From NCBI GenBank assembly GCA_028285685.1, contig JANQOR010000028.1, positions 124,001 to 188,000 on the forward strand: DNA of 64,000 bases, in the 5' to 3' direction. Of this stretch, positions 46,810 through 55,255 are shown in pieces. The stretch is from Cyclobacteriaceae bacterium (lineage in GTDB: Bacteria; Bacteroidota; Bacteroidia; Cytophagales; Cyclobacteriaceae). Under the pieces are notes generated by a model. That model made no database searches, was not told the origin of the DNA, and saw nothing but the letters and a program-made list of their open reading frames with translations. How positions within the stretch are numbered: the first letter of the stretch is position 1; the number at the start of each line of letters is the position of its first letter. The translations under genes were made by a program, and so were the position numbers.

Positions 46810-47289
46810 TTATTTCTCAGTATCACTCAACGACTCAATTAATAAATCTACTCTTGCAAGAATCTCATTTCTGGCAATCTCATAATCTTCACTTATTGAT
46901 GGAATTCCATTCCACTCCAAAACTTCTACTCCCATTGGCGTTTCCATGTCTAGGTCCAGATCAAATGTGACAATTTTTGCGGCTCCATCTACGTCTTTCT
47001 GGGAAACTTTTTCTGGCACCCATCCAGCAACATTAAGACTGTCATAACTAAGGCCAATCAAGGTCTCAGCTGTGAGTGAACTATTGGGCTCTGTACCTTT
47101 AAATACAGCAGTATAGCTTAAACCTTTTTCCGAAATTAGCTTTTCAAAGTGGGCAGCGGCAATCGGGCTTCTGGCAGCACCATGTTTACATACAAACAAG
47201 ACAACATTCTTTGATTCCTGGGGTTTTTCATTTTGAGAACAGCTAAAGAATAATAGGACAAAAAGTAAGTAAATATTTCTCCGGTTCAT
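46810..47289 (-). CDS. Exported low-molecular-weight phosphatase/arsenate-reductase-like lipoprotein
   Basis: A 159-residue protein with a lipobox (LLFVLLFFSC, lipid Cys17) and a low-molecular-weight tyrosine-phosphatase fold. The P-loop is V-C34KHGAAR40-S, and the C-terminal part VLEWNGIPSISEDYEIARNE resembles the arsenate-reductase branch. The ATG at 47289 (MNRRNIYLLFVLL) is chosen because it gives the signal peptide; a start at 47388 would overlap the previous gene by 80 nt. A location outside the cytoplasm is unusual for this family. Confidence 0.78.
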   Translation of the reverse strand: MNRRNIYLLFVLLFFSCSQNEKPQESKNVVLFVCKHGAARSPIAAAHFEKLISEKGLSYTAVFKGTEPNSSLTAETLIGLSYDSLNVAGWVPEKVSQKDVDGAAKIVTFDLDLDMETPMGVEVLEWNGIPSISEDYEIARNEILARVDLLIESLSDTEK

Positions 47290-47308
47290 TTCAATCACTT
47301 TATGAGAC

Positions 47309-47887
47309 TCAATTTCTACTCTTAAGCCATTCAAGATAAGGCTTTGGATCGTTTCCTCTGTACTTAAATGACGAAGTAAAGGCATCAAACACGGGTTGAT
47401 AGTTCAGATAATCTTCTTTCGTAAAAGTTGAAAAGGAAAATACAAGTATTGAATACTCGGTTTCCATATAGATCACTTCTTCCCTATATCGATCTGAAAG
47501 ATTGTCGAAAGAGAGCATCCGACCATCAATAACTCCTCCTGTAACTCCAACCTTAATTTCTTCATAGGTCAAATCCGGATATTTCTTCTTAAATGTTTTG
47601 AGGTCTCCGGCCATGAATGTGGCCAAGTCGCTGTTGTGCTCATCTTTATCGTATCCCATAGCGTAGAAATAACTCTTCTTGGCTTTATCCTTATCATCTT
47701 TTGAGTAGAAGAAAGAGACTAGTCCAATCGACTCTGCAGCCTTCTTATCATTAATCCAATTTTGAGGGGTTTCGACGGTGAAAATGTGCTCCTCGCCATA
47801 TATCACATTGATTTCTGGCTTTGTCTGTCCTAGAGCAAAGACACATGTATCAAGAAGTACTAAGTGAATCAGTAGAGTTTTATTCAT
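47309..47887 (-). CDS. Secreted hypothetical protein
   Basis: A 192-residue exported protein with signal LLIHLVLLDTCVFALGQ and a mature part that reads VETPQNWINDKKAAESIGLV and later VFDAFTSSFKY, like PsbP/DUF1795-like domains. The function is not known. It lies 19 nt upstream of the phosphatase-like lipoprotein gene, with the 335-codon-frame gene before it, suggesting a co-transcribed run from 49,001 down to 46,533. Confidence 0.65.
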   Translation of the reverse strand: MNKTLLIHLVLLDTCVFALGQTKPEINVIYGEEHIFTVETPQNWINDKKAAESIGLVSFFYSKDDKDKAKKSYFYAMGYDKDEHNSDLATFMAGDLKTFKKKYPDLTYEEIKVGVTGGVIDGRMLSFDNLSDRYREEVIYMETEYSILVFSFSTFTKEDYLNYQPVFDAFTSSFKYRGNDPKPYLEWLKSRN

Positions 47888-47896
47888 AGTTTCCTT

Positions 47897-48850
47897 TTAA
47901 AAGGTTTCTATAAAAGCTTCATTTAATTGCACTGAGATATTATCAAGAGCTTCTAGTATTCTCTTATCATGGGTTCCGGTAACATCCAGCTTACTTCCTT
48001 TAATAGAAGCGACGACTCTATCCAGTAAAATCTTTTGACCCAAGTGTTCATATAAAGCATCCATTACCAAGACACAATATCCATGCTCAGTGAACATCTC
48101 CGTTTTTTCCCAAATTTGAAATTCAAGGATCTCGAGTTCAATCGGCATACCAAGTTTACCTGGGTTTTTGTTTTCAAAATAGGTCTTGACCACCTTCCTT
48201 AAGCCACCTTTTAACCTTGAGGTAACTGGTCGATTTAACATGCTCTTTTGAACGATACCTGTGTTTACCGTATCGCTTCTTAAATCCTTAATTTTCTTAA
48301 CAAAAAACTTATCCTCTGGCTCTATTCTATGTTTTTTGAACGAGACTTCAATGAGAGTGTGTTCTCTGGGATAAATCTGACCTGCAGTGCGACGGTAAAG
48401 GCCTCCAGTCATTTCTACTAATATCCCACTACTATGTTGACTCAAGGACCTAATAATGGCCGTGGATTGTAGTTTCTTGATTGCTTTGTCTCGATACTTG
48501 ATGTAAAGGTCATTCTCACTGGAGAAATTGAGTCCCTTATAAGGAATACTCATGACCGCATCGATGTAATTCTCTTCTTCTCTATTCCACTTGTCTATTG
48601 CTTCCGGGTGAACAAGAATTTTTACGTCGCCAATCTGCTTGGGTATGTAATCACTCTCCTTTGCCACTTTTCTGGTCTTCTTAACTATAATTTGACGCGA
48701 GTGACCATGATAAGAATATGCAACAAAGGCTCTATACTCGAAAATTTTGCCTTTCTCCAGTTTGTACGTGTAAGTGCCATCAAAAAAATCTTGAGACAGA
48801 CCAAGATTGGATGAAACTATAAAAGCAATTATTGATAGCGTGCGAATCAT
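47897..48850 (-). CDS. Secreted hypothetical protein
   Basis: A 317-residue exported protein (signal TLSIIAFIVSSNLGLSQ). No enzyme motif is seen, but strand-like segments and a highly charged middle suggest a soluble periplasmic or surface protein. The ATG at 48850 is chosen because a small gene occupies 48,864-49,001 just upstream and the signal peptide starts there; an earlier ATG at 48904 would overlap it. It comes 9 nt before the next gene in the run. Confidence 0.62.
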   Translation of the reverse strand: MIRTLSIIAFIVSSNLGLSQDFFDGTYTYKLEKGKIFEYRAFVAYSYHGHSRQIIVKKTRKVAKESDYIPKQIGDVKILVHPEAIDKWNREEENYIDAVMSIPYKGLNFSSENDLYIKYRDKAIKKLQSTAIIRSLSQHSSGILVEMTGGLYRRTAGQIYPREHTLIEVSFKKHRIEPEDKFFVKKIKDLRSDTVNTGIVQKSMLNRPVTSRLKGGLRKVVKTYFENKNPGKLGMPIELEILEFQIWEKTEMFTEHGYCVLVMDALYEHLGQKILLDRVVASIKGSKLDVTGTHDKRILEALDNISVQLNEAFIETF

Positions 48851-48863
48851 TCGTTTTGAGAGA

Positions 48864-49001
48864 CTATCTATCCCTTTCCTCTTCAATATAAGTCTTCTCC
48901 GCAAGTCTTTCTCTCTTCCAGAAATACCTCTTCAAATACTTTCTTAAATGCTTATGCCATTCTGGTGACTTGTGTAGCTGACCTTGTTTCTTTTGAGACA
49001 T
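48864..49001 (-). CDS. Very small basic protein, conserved-looking
   Basis: A 45-residue frame starting MSQKKQGQLHKSPEWHKHLR, rich in Lys, Arg and Trp, then KRYFWKRERLAEK and an acidic end (EEERDR). The pattern PEWxKHLRK...KRxFWKRER resembles, from memory, short uncharacterised Bacteroidota proteins. It precedes the 317-residue secreted protein by 13 nt, which supports co-transcription. No function is known. Confidence 0.6.
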   Translation of the reverse strand: MSQKKQGQLHKSPEWHKHLRKYLKRYFWKRERLAEKTYIEEERDR

Positions 49002-49021
49002 ATCACTTGTGTTGTGAGAAG

Positions 49022-49825
49022 TCAAGACCCCTGGCTGATTCCTAGGTGATTAAAGAGGTTCTCCTTATAATGTTTTCCGACTTTCACTTTTGAGCCATTG
49101 GTCAGCACGACAGCATGTCCCTCACCATTGGTCGTCAGTTCGCGGATTTGATTTATGTTGATAGCAAACGAGCGATGTATCCGCATGAGATAACTTTTAT
49201 CTGCCTGTCTGAGCATATCGTTTATCGCTATTCGAGAGGTGTACTTTTTCTCATTACTGTAGATGTTGACATAGTTTCCGGATGCCTCGATGAATTCGAT
49301 GTCTTTGAAGGGAAGGAAGTAGAGCTTATTCCCAAGCTTCACTTTGAAGATCTCATCCGAAAAATTCGACGCGTCATCAGTGTCACTTTTTAATTTAAAA
49401 TAGCCTAAATAGGCAAAGGCGGCATGAGCGAGAAAGATCCACAGAAACTCCCAACCGGAATATTCGAAAACTCTAATGCCAACAGCTTGCGAAGTGCCGT
49501 CCGCATCAACAGACTCTACAACAACACTTTCAATTACTTCATAGCGCAAACTGTCGGCAAAGAAATTGCCGATCGTAAAAAATAATCCCGCTAGGAAGAG
49601 ATTGATCAGGAAGGAGTTTACGAATCCTCTGAGTTTGAAATTTAAGACGATCAATGTTGATAGTATGATCGCCATGAGATTGACCACGATTAGCACTGCG
49701 TATAATTCTCCTAATTCGCTAAACCTACCAACCAACCCATAGAAAATGATACACCCAAACAGCAACTGAACGACTCCTCGTTGCAGGTGGAACAGTTTCC
49801 GATTATTGTTTGAGAAAATTTTCAT
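49022..49825 (-). CDS. Membrane-bound LytTR-family transcriptional regulator
   Basis: A 267-residue protein with four N-terminal membrane spans (about residues 10-155, e.g. VVQLLFGCIIFYGLVG and LIVVNLMAIILSTLIVLNF). The C-terminal LytTR DNA-binding domain includes FKDIEFIEASGNYVNIY, YLMRIHRSFAININQI and GSKVKVGKHYKENL. It has no receiver domain, so the signal probably enters through the membrane part. The ATG at 49825 (MKIFSNN) is preferred over one at 49852. It may regulate the run of genes directly downstream. Confidence 0.88.
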   Translation of the reverse strand: MKIFSNNNRKLFHLQRGVVQLLFGCIIFYGLVGRFSELGELYAVLIVVNLMAIILSTLIVLNFKLRGFVNSFLINLFLAGLFFTIGNFFADSLRYEVIESVVVESVDADGTSQAVGIRVFEYSGWEFLWIFLAHAAFAYLGYFKLKSDTDDASNFSDEIFKVKLGNKLYFLPFKDIEFIEASGNYVNIYSNEKKYTSRIAINDMLRQADKSYLMRIHRSFAININQIRELTTNGEGHAVVLTNGSKVKVGKHYKENLFNHLGISQGS

Positions 49826-49942
49826 ATCAATTGGCGGGCCTTTAGCATACAAAAGGCCGGTTTCTATCCCAGGCAGTACTAATTACAGATTTGTTGCGCT
49901 AACATCACGACAAATTAAACTCGTTCAAAATAATAGGTCCAA

Positions 49943-51025
49943 ATGAAAGCAATACTAATTTCAACAGCGCTGCTCTTTATCGCCACGAGCGCAGACATTG
50001 TAAGAAGACATGATAAGAATGATTCGGAATACCTCGCACTTGGTGCAAAGTATCCTGCTGTTTGTATCGTCGGCAAAAATGGTGGAGACGGCACGCTGGT
50101 GGCCGATCGTTGGGTTATTACCGCCGGACACGTTGCACAAGCGATGGATGGAAGGACAAACGGTCGCATAGAGATCTATTTCTCAAATAGAGAGGAGCCC
50201 TACATTTCTGAAGCAGTTTTCATGCATCACGACTTCAAGGTGGTGGAACATGATATCGCCCTGATCAGACTTAGTGAGCTCGTCAGAAATGTAACACCTT
50301 TACCCCTATATGATGGCCGTGACGAAGCTGGGAGGCAAATAACCATCGTCGGACATGGTTACTCCAAGAACGGAAATGATACGAAGTGGGAAACGGATGG
50401 CAGAAAGCGAGGCGCAACCAACACAGTGGATCGGGTCACTCAAAATTTCATCCAGTTCGATTTTGACAGACCAGACGATCCGGATGTCACTCCGCTTGAG
50501 GGAACCGCCGGAAGCGGTGACAGTGGTGGTCCGGCCTTGTTAGAAATAGACAACCAAATGTTTATTGCCGGAATAAGTTCGGCAGGAGAGCCAGGAGAAT
50601 ACGGTCCCGCTACGTATGGGGCACAAGAGTACTATACCCGAGTTTCTACACACCTTGGTTGGGTGGAAGATGTGCTTAACGGCCGAATCCAGACATCAAG
50701 TTCACCAATGGGAACGGATGGTGAAGAAGCGGTCATCGTCCGTGAATTCGTTGGGGCTCCTCCGGGAATGTTCAAGGAATTGGGACTCATCCTGGATGAC
50801 AGCAATGGTAATATTGAAATTCATGGTAAAATTGATGAATTAGTCCCAGCCGGGATTAACAAGTTGTCTTTCAGGCCTCCCTCCTACATTGTTGGTGTTA
50901 ATGAAACGGAGTTGACCTCTCTTGCAAAATTTAGAGCGGTGTTTGATCAACTGAAAAAAGGAGATTCGTATGAATTACTTCTTGAGTTAAGGGGGGAAAT
51001 GAAGAGAATAAAACTGGTGAGATAG
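49943..51025 (+). CDS. Secreted trypsin-like serine protease with C-terminal PDZ-like region
   Basis: A 360-residue S1-family protease. A signal peptide (ILISTALLFIATSAD) is followed by the catalytic triad H63 (WVITAGHVAQ), D104 (EHDIALIRL) and S194 (GSGDSGGPALL). The last 100 residues (GLILDDSNGNIEIHGKIDEL ... FDQLKKGDSYELLLELRGE) look like a small PDZ-like domain, which could bind substrate C-termini. It is close to an AT-rich repeat run at its 3' end. Confidence 0.87.
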   Translation: MKAILISTALLFIATSADIVRRHDKNDSEYLALGAKYPAVCIVGKNGGDGTLVADRWVITAGHVAQAMDGRTNGRIEIYFSNREEPYISEAVFMHHDFKVVEHDIALIRLSELVRNVTPLPLYDGRDEAGRQITIVGHGYSKNGNDTKWETDGRKRGATNTVDRVTQNFIQFDFDRPDDPDVTPLEGTAGSGDSGGPALLEIDNQMFIAGISSAGEPGEYGPATYGAQEYYTRVSTHLGWVEDVLNGRIQTSSSPMGTDGEEAVIVREFVGAPPGMFKELGLILDDSNGNIEIHGKIDELVPAGINKLSFRPPSYIVGVNETELTSLAKFRAVFDQLKKGDSYELLLELRGEMKRIKLVR

Positions 51026-51030
51026 TCTGG

Positions 51031-51065
51031 TCAGGAATTAAGAATTAAGAATTAAGAATTGAGAA
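51031..51065. repeat. AT-rich heptamer-like array (GAATTAA units)
   Basis: Four consecutive units GAATTAA, GAATTAA, GAATTAA, GAATTGA begin just after the protease stop. It is a member of the dispersed 7-bp repeat family. Confidence 0.75.
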
Positions 51066-51141
51066 TAACCCATGTTGGGAATCAAATATTGAGTTTCCAG
51101 TCGTTTTCTGCGGCAACTCAGTTTAAGTATGAGAATAAATA

Positions 51142-51360
51142 CTACAACACCAGGTACCTGATTATTCTGAAAACGGCTATAAAAAGACCCATTAACCACC
51201 AAAATCTCGAGAGTTTCAAAAAAATTCCACCTACTTTTCGAATACCCGGATCATCTTGATCCTTACTCCAAGCTCTTCCGAGAAGTTGGAAGACGATACC
51301 GACTACAATAAAAAGACTAAGGCCAACTAATTGAAGTGTCGAAATACCTAACATAAGCAC
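51142..51360 (-). CDS. Small membrane protein
   Basis: A 72-residue protein with two hydrophobic spans (LVGLSLFIVVGIVFQLLG and FWWLMGLFIAVFRIIRYLVL) and a polar linker. It starts 18 nt after the truncated sigma-factor frame on the same strand, so it is probably the last gene of the old sigma operon. Family not recognised. Confidence 0.6.
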   Translation of the reverse strand: MLMLGISTLQLVGLSLFIVVGIVFQLLGRAWSKDQDDPGIRKVGGIFLKLSRFWWLMGLFIAVFRIIRYLVL

Positions 51361-51378
51361 ATAATTCTAAATTGAAAA

Positions 51379-51576
51379 TTATTCGTTTTTATCATCTATT
51401 TCCGCGAAACTTCTCATGAAAGATGGGAACGATTTCCAGATACTGATAAGTACTTCTTGAAAGAGATCTTTCTTATCCTCCTCGTTTTCAGCATACGTTG
51501 AACAGATCCTCAACAATCGATGCTGATGTTCATCTATCGCAGTGAGAAAGGTGTTTTCAAGTTGTGGATCCATCAA
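51379..51576 (-). pseudogene. Truncated ECF sigma factor fused to a foreign C-terminus
   Basis: The N-terminal 50 codons read LENTFLTAIDEHQHRLLRIC ... LFQEVLISIWKSFPSF, the start of a sigma-70 region 2. The rest of region 2 and all of region 4 are missing, and the frame ends with MRSFAEIDDKNE, which looks like the tail of a different protein. An in-frame deletion joining the sigma factor to the 3' end of its neighbour explains this. It cannot act as a sigma factor. Confidence 0.72.
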
Positions 51577-51617
51577 ATAGTATAAGGCACCTAATTGTTA
51601 GTGACATGCCAATTGAG

Positions 51618-51676
51618 AATATGACAAATTGAGATTAAGAATTGAGAATTAGGAATTGAGAATTAAGAATCGAGAT
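51618..51676. repeat. AT-rich heptamer-like array
   Basis: Units GATTAAG, AATTGAG, AATTAGG, AATTGAG, AATTAAG follow each other with little interruption. Same family as the array at 51,031. Confidence 0.75.
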
Positions 51677-51771
51677 CTAGCTTGTTCTGGTTTTGTACCT
51701 AGAATACCCTCTGGTCACAGCTCTAATTACCAACAGAAGATAAAGTGACAGACATAACTATTAGTCGAGGT

Positions 51772-52248
51772 TCATTTTGTAAGGATATCTCTCCATTTTG
51801 CGGATTCTGCAAATTCCTTTATCACGGCATTTCGGGTTTTTAGCAGTTTATGCATGTATTTTTTTAGGAATAACACATTTGCAATCTTACCAAGTATTCC
51901 GAACGGAGCTTCATAATCGAAGATATCGATCATCCTGGTAGATCCATCTTCGTTTTGAAACTTATGCTCATGCCTAAACCCGTTAAATATACTCTGGCTC
52001 ATTTCATCAACGAAATACATGGGCTCCTCTAATTCAGTAATAACTGTGCTCAATTTTTGAGTAAATCCTAAATGCTTTGCTCTCCAGGTCACGCTTTCAT
52101 TCAGTCCAATCAACCCCGACGTGACACCATCAATTGCCTCCTCTCTTGTGTGCTCAGTGGAGATCTTATGCAAGTCAATACTTCTTGACAGGTCGAAACA
52201 CCTTTGCTGTGGTGCATCTATGCTCGTCTCTATGATGATGGTGGGCAT
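51772..52248 (-). CDS. SRPBCC-family protein
   Basis: A 158-residue START/SRPBCC-fold protein: TSIDAPQQRCFDLSRSIDLH at the start, then ITELEEPMYFVDEMSQSIFN and HEHKFQNEDGSTRMIDIFDYEAPFG. This fold binds hydrophobic ligands or acts in cyclase and aromatase reactions. Ligand unknown. No signal peptide. It starts 19 nt from the stop of the upstream secreted protein. Confidence 0.8.
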   Translation of the reverse strand: MPTIIIETSIDAPQQRCFDLSRSIDLHKISTEHTREEAIDGVTSGLIGLNESVTWRAKHLGFTQKLSTVITELEEPMYFVDEMSQSIFNGFRHEHKFQNEDGSTRMIDIFDYEAPFGILGKIANVLFLKKYMHKLLKTRNAVIKEFAESAKWRDILTK

Positions 52249-52267
52249 TTGGTTCGTTTGTAAAAGA

Positions 52268-52813
52268 TTATTTCAGTCTTGATTTTAAGTCCTTGACGTA
52301 AAACTTCTCTTTCTCATTCCAGTCGTCGGTATCATCAGAAACGTGCTGTCCTGTTGGGTCAATCCACCTTATCAACTTACTATTCTCAAAGTAATATCTA
52401 CTTTCTGAAAGCTTGGTTTTTTCCGGATCGAACCATTGATTAAATCCTGATTGTGATGCTCTAACAGAATCCATGTAGTAAGGCATGTTGTACCTGTACT
52501 CTTGATCAAACACAAAAAGGAGCTTATCGTCTTTGACATAGTATTCTCTAAATAGCTTTCCGGTCTCTCCGTAATATTCCATTCGAATTTTCACACACTC
52601 TTTACCGTCATAGTATTTTGAAATATCTGCGCCATCCGTCGATTCATCAAAAGTTTTGGATTCTTCGGATCTAAATGAGTCTAGATTCTCACTCACGTAC
52701 TTAAAGTGTTTCCGAATCAATTCAATTTGTGCAGGGCTTTGACTTTTCGCATATCCCAGACCGAGAATCATCATATAGGTTAGAACACCTGCTTTCATAC
52801 TACCTCGTTTCAT
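52268..52813 (-). CDS. Secreted hypothetical protein
   Basis: A 181-residue exported protein (signal AGVLTYMMILGLGYAKS). The mature part has repeating strand patterns (EYYVKDDKLLFVFDQEYRYN, YYFENSKLIRWIDPTGQ) like MORN/toxin-antitoxin-like beta repeats found in Bacteroidota. Function unknown. A second Met five codons in makes the start slightly uncertain. Confidence 0.62.
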   Translation of the reverse strand: MKRGSMKAGVLTYMMILGLGYAKSQSPAQIELIRKHFKYVSENLDSFRSEESKTFDESTDGADISKYYDGKECVKIRMEYYGETGKLFREYYVKDDKLLFVFDQEYRYNMPYYMDSVRASQSGFNQWFDPEKTKLSESRYYFENSKLIRWIDPTGQHVSDDTDDWNEKEKFYVKDLKSRLK

Positions 52814-52846
52814 TAGACTAATCTACGAATGATTTTAGAGCACATT

Positions 52847-53000
52847 ATCAATTATCAATTATCAATTACTAATCACTAATCACTAATCACCAATCACCAA
52901 TCACCAATCACCAATCACCAATCACCAATCACTAATCACCAATCACTAACTATCAATCACTAACTATCAATCACTAACTATCAATCACTAATCACTAAAA
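52847..53000. repeat. Array of 22 tandem heptamers
   Basis: Exactly 22 seven-base units: ATCAATT x3, ACTAATC x3, ACCAATC x6, one ACTAATC, one ACCAATC, then three ACTAACT-ATCAATC pairs, ACTAATC and a degenerate ACTAAAA. The units vary mainly at positions 2, 3 and 7, and neighbours share variants, indicating expansion by slippage. It ends 35 bp upstream of the LamG gene start. Not a CRISPR: there are no spacers. Confidence 0.93.
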
Positions 53001-53035
53001 GCCGTATCTTGCTCACCCAACCAACCGGAAATCAG

Positions 53036-53896
53036 ATGAAAAAGTCAACCCTGCACTTAGCAACCTTAGTTACAACAGTTGCGCTATTAAATGCCTGCCA
53101 ACCACAGGAAAACCTTGAACTTAAGAATGCTTTGACATTCTTCGTTTCGTTTGATGCTGGTTACGATGCGGACTATGCCAAGGGTGACAAAAAAATGTAC
53201 ACCGCTACGTCCAGGCGAGCGCTGGATTCAGCCAATGCAGGGATGCATAATGCGGATCATAAGATATTAGGGGATCAGGGAAGGTTTGGAGATGCGTTCA
53301 GGTTTGGAAGCAGAACGGATACCGTCGTCTTTTTCAAAGGCAAAGACAACATTGTCTATGATCCGCAAAACTGGTCCGGTTCCATCTCCTTTTGGTTGAG
53401 CCTGGACCCTGCCGTCGATCTCGAGCCCGGATACACCGATCCGATACAAATCACCGATAACAGATGGAATGATGCGTCTATCTGGGTGGATTTCACCCAA
53501 GAAAACCCGAGGGATTTCCGGTTAGGGGTGATCGGTGATATGGCTTCCTGGAGCAAGGACACCCTTGATTCCCCCTGGGAAGCAGAGCTGGAAAAAAGAA
53601 TGGTCAGGGTAAAAGAGCCACCGTTTACAAGCAGCAGTTGGACCCACATTGCCATTACGTACCAATCACTTGGCGGCGATCAAAGTATGTCTACCCTATT
53701 TATCAATGGCGAGAAGATCGGTACGATCAGTGGTATCAACGAGCCATTCACCTGGGAATATGACAAAGCAAATATTTACATCGGGTTGGGCTTCATCGGC
53801 TCAATGGACGAGTTTGCTATTTTTAACCGACCGCTCTCCGACCAGGAAATCCTTTCCTTATATCAATTGAAGGACGGTGTAGGATCGATTTTGTAG
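53036..53896 (+). CDS. LamG-domain lipoprotein
   Basis: A 286-residue lipoprotein (signal LATLVTTVALLNAC). A concanavalin-like LamG domain spans most of the mature part: SGSISFWLSLDPAVDLEPGY, WTHIAITYQSLGG, LFINGEKIGTISG and GSMDEFAIFNRPLSDQEI. Such domains bind sugars or glycoproteins. The ATG at 53036 (MKKSTLHLA) is preferred over one at 53009. The 22-unit heptamer array sits in its presumed promoter region. Confidence 0.85.
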   Translation: MKKSTLHLATLVTTVALLNACQPQENLELKNALTFFVSFDAGYDADYAKGDKKMYTATSRRALDSANAGMHNADHKILGDQGRFGDAFRFGSRTDTVVFFKGKDNIVYDPQNWSGSISFWLSLDPAVDLEPGYTDPIQITDNRWNDASIWVDFTQENPRDFRLGVIGDMASWSKDTLDSPWEAELEKRMVRVKEPPFTSSSWTHIAITYQSLGGDQSMSTLFINGEKIGTISGINEPFTWEYDKANIYIGLGFIGSMDEFAIFNRPLSDQEILSLYQLKDGVGSIL

Positions 53897-53997
53897 TTAT
53901 TGCTCCAAACACGAGGGACAAGCTGTACCTTTTTGGTAGTTTCATATGCAACCAAATGCTAGATCCGTACTAGATTTAGAAAATTTCAAATACGCAA

Positions 53998-54447
53998 ATG
54001 GATAAAATACTAACCCTTCTTGACCGAATCTTTATTGCAACACTAGTTGCATGGCTGGTACTTAAACTATTGGGAACACCTGTCTTAATGCTATTAGTGA
54101 TTGGGCTGTTAGGAGTTGCAGCAATCTTTTTTCTACAAGCTTACCAACCTCTCGATATCAAATCTGAAGATGAAAATGTGGGATTTGAATTTTTGCTTGG
54201 AGCTTCAATCATTCCTAAAGTGCTGGGAATAAGTTCTTCTGTCGCTACAGTAGGGATTTTATTCTATTTGTTAAATATGGAAGGATATTCAGTGATGCTC
54301 ACCGTAGGATCACTTTCAATCGCCATTGCCTTACTTATCTTGATCATAATTGGATTAAGAGGGATGAAATTGAATCCGATCATTCCCAGATTAATCAAAT
54401 CATTGATTGTCTTAGCATTTGCCATTAACATTCAGCTGAGCATTTGA
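53998..54447 (+). CDS. Multi-span membrane protein, hypothetical
   Basis: A 149-residue integral membrane protein with about four hydrophobic spans (e.g. TPVLMLLVIGLLGVAAIFF and SVMLTVGSLSIAIALLILII) and few charged residues. I recognise no family. No close neighbour on this strand. Confidence 0.65.
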   Translation: MDKILTLLDRIFIATLVAWLVLKLLGTPVLMLLVIGLLGVAAIFFLQAYQPLDIKSEDENVGFEFLLGASIIPKVLGISSSVATVGILFYLLNMEGYSVMLTVGSLSIAIALLILIIIGLRGMKLNPIIPRLIKSLIVLAFAINIQLSI

Positions 54448-54633
54448 TAGCTCATTGAACGTTTATTACACAATGCCCGGCCCAAGACCAGGGTCCTAGC
54501 TACCTATTGTCGCTTTTCTATTTGATTGTTTGCTGTGAAACGAACAAAGTAGTGGAGGTGTAGAAGGTTCTGCGCATAGAAAAAGATGATCAAAGTTTAT
54601 AACTTTTTCCATTTGCCTTGGATTCATCTGTTC

Positions 54634-55122
54634 TTATGAGACTCCAGAGAAGAGCGCTATGCTGTAAAATATTACAACCATCAAAATACCAAATATCAAC
54701 AGGAGAGCTGAAACTCGAAGAAGTTTACTACAAAGCCTCAAAATGTTTCTGTATGTTCTAAGCGTTCCATCTAATCTGCTTTCAAAGGATGTGTCCTCTA
54801 CCATAGCCTCTTTCAGTCTCAAAATTTCAATCTGATAAGCGACACTTTCTGATGAATAGAAGCGGTGAGCTAGTCCAAAGCCGCTGGCGAGTCCAAGCGA
54901 AATAATACCAATGACAATTAGTGAGGGGTATCCTTTCAATGTTAGTATGACTGCTTCGTTGAGTATGTCATTCTTCGCAGCAGATACTAAAAATCCATAA
55001 CCCGCAATTCCTAGAATTGACAGTCTAATCAATTCTGCCGAATATCCTTGATATTTGTTTGCCAGGTCAAAATCTGCTTTATAATTGTCCTCTTTTACGG
55101 GAATGAACAAAAGTGATTTCAT
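54634..55122 (-). CDS. Membrane protein, hypothetical
   Basis: A 162-residue protein with about three hydrophobic spans (LSILGIAGYGFLVSAAK, GYPSLIVIGIISLGLASGFGL and LRVSALLLIFGILMVVIFYS) separated by a charged amphipathic helix. No family is recognised. The stretch before its start contains nothing else visible. Confidence 0.65.
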   Translation of the reverse strand: MKSLLFIPVKEDNYKADFDLANKYQGYSAELIRLSILGIAGYGFLVSAAKNDILNEAVILTLKGYPSLIVIGIISLGLASGFGLAHRFYSSESVAYQIEILRLKEAMVEDTSFESRLDGTLRTYRNILRLCSKLLRVSALLLIFGILMVVIFYSIALFSGVS

Positions 55123-55255
55123 CTTGAAAATTCTTTAGTTATAAACTAAAGTTAGCAAATACTTCATAGATTCATTTTGTGAGACAATAGTTAAAGCTTC
55201 ACCTTTCAAACCATGATCCACTTAAATCGTACCTTATCCTGCATATGGACTTAGC

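Noticed and set aside
52847..53000. Possible CRISPR array
   Set aside because: The units are 7 bp and tandem with no spacers, and no cas genes are in the window.
54448..54633. A 43-codon - strand frame between the two membrane protein genes
   Set aside because: Its composition is not protein-like (scattered Cys, Pro and Ser, no hydrophobic or helical pattern).
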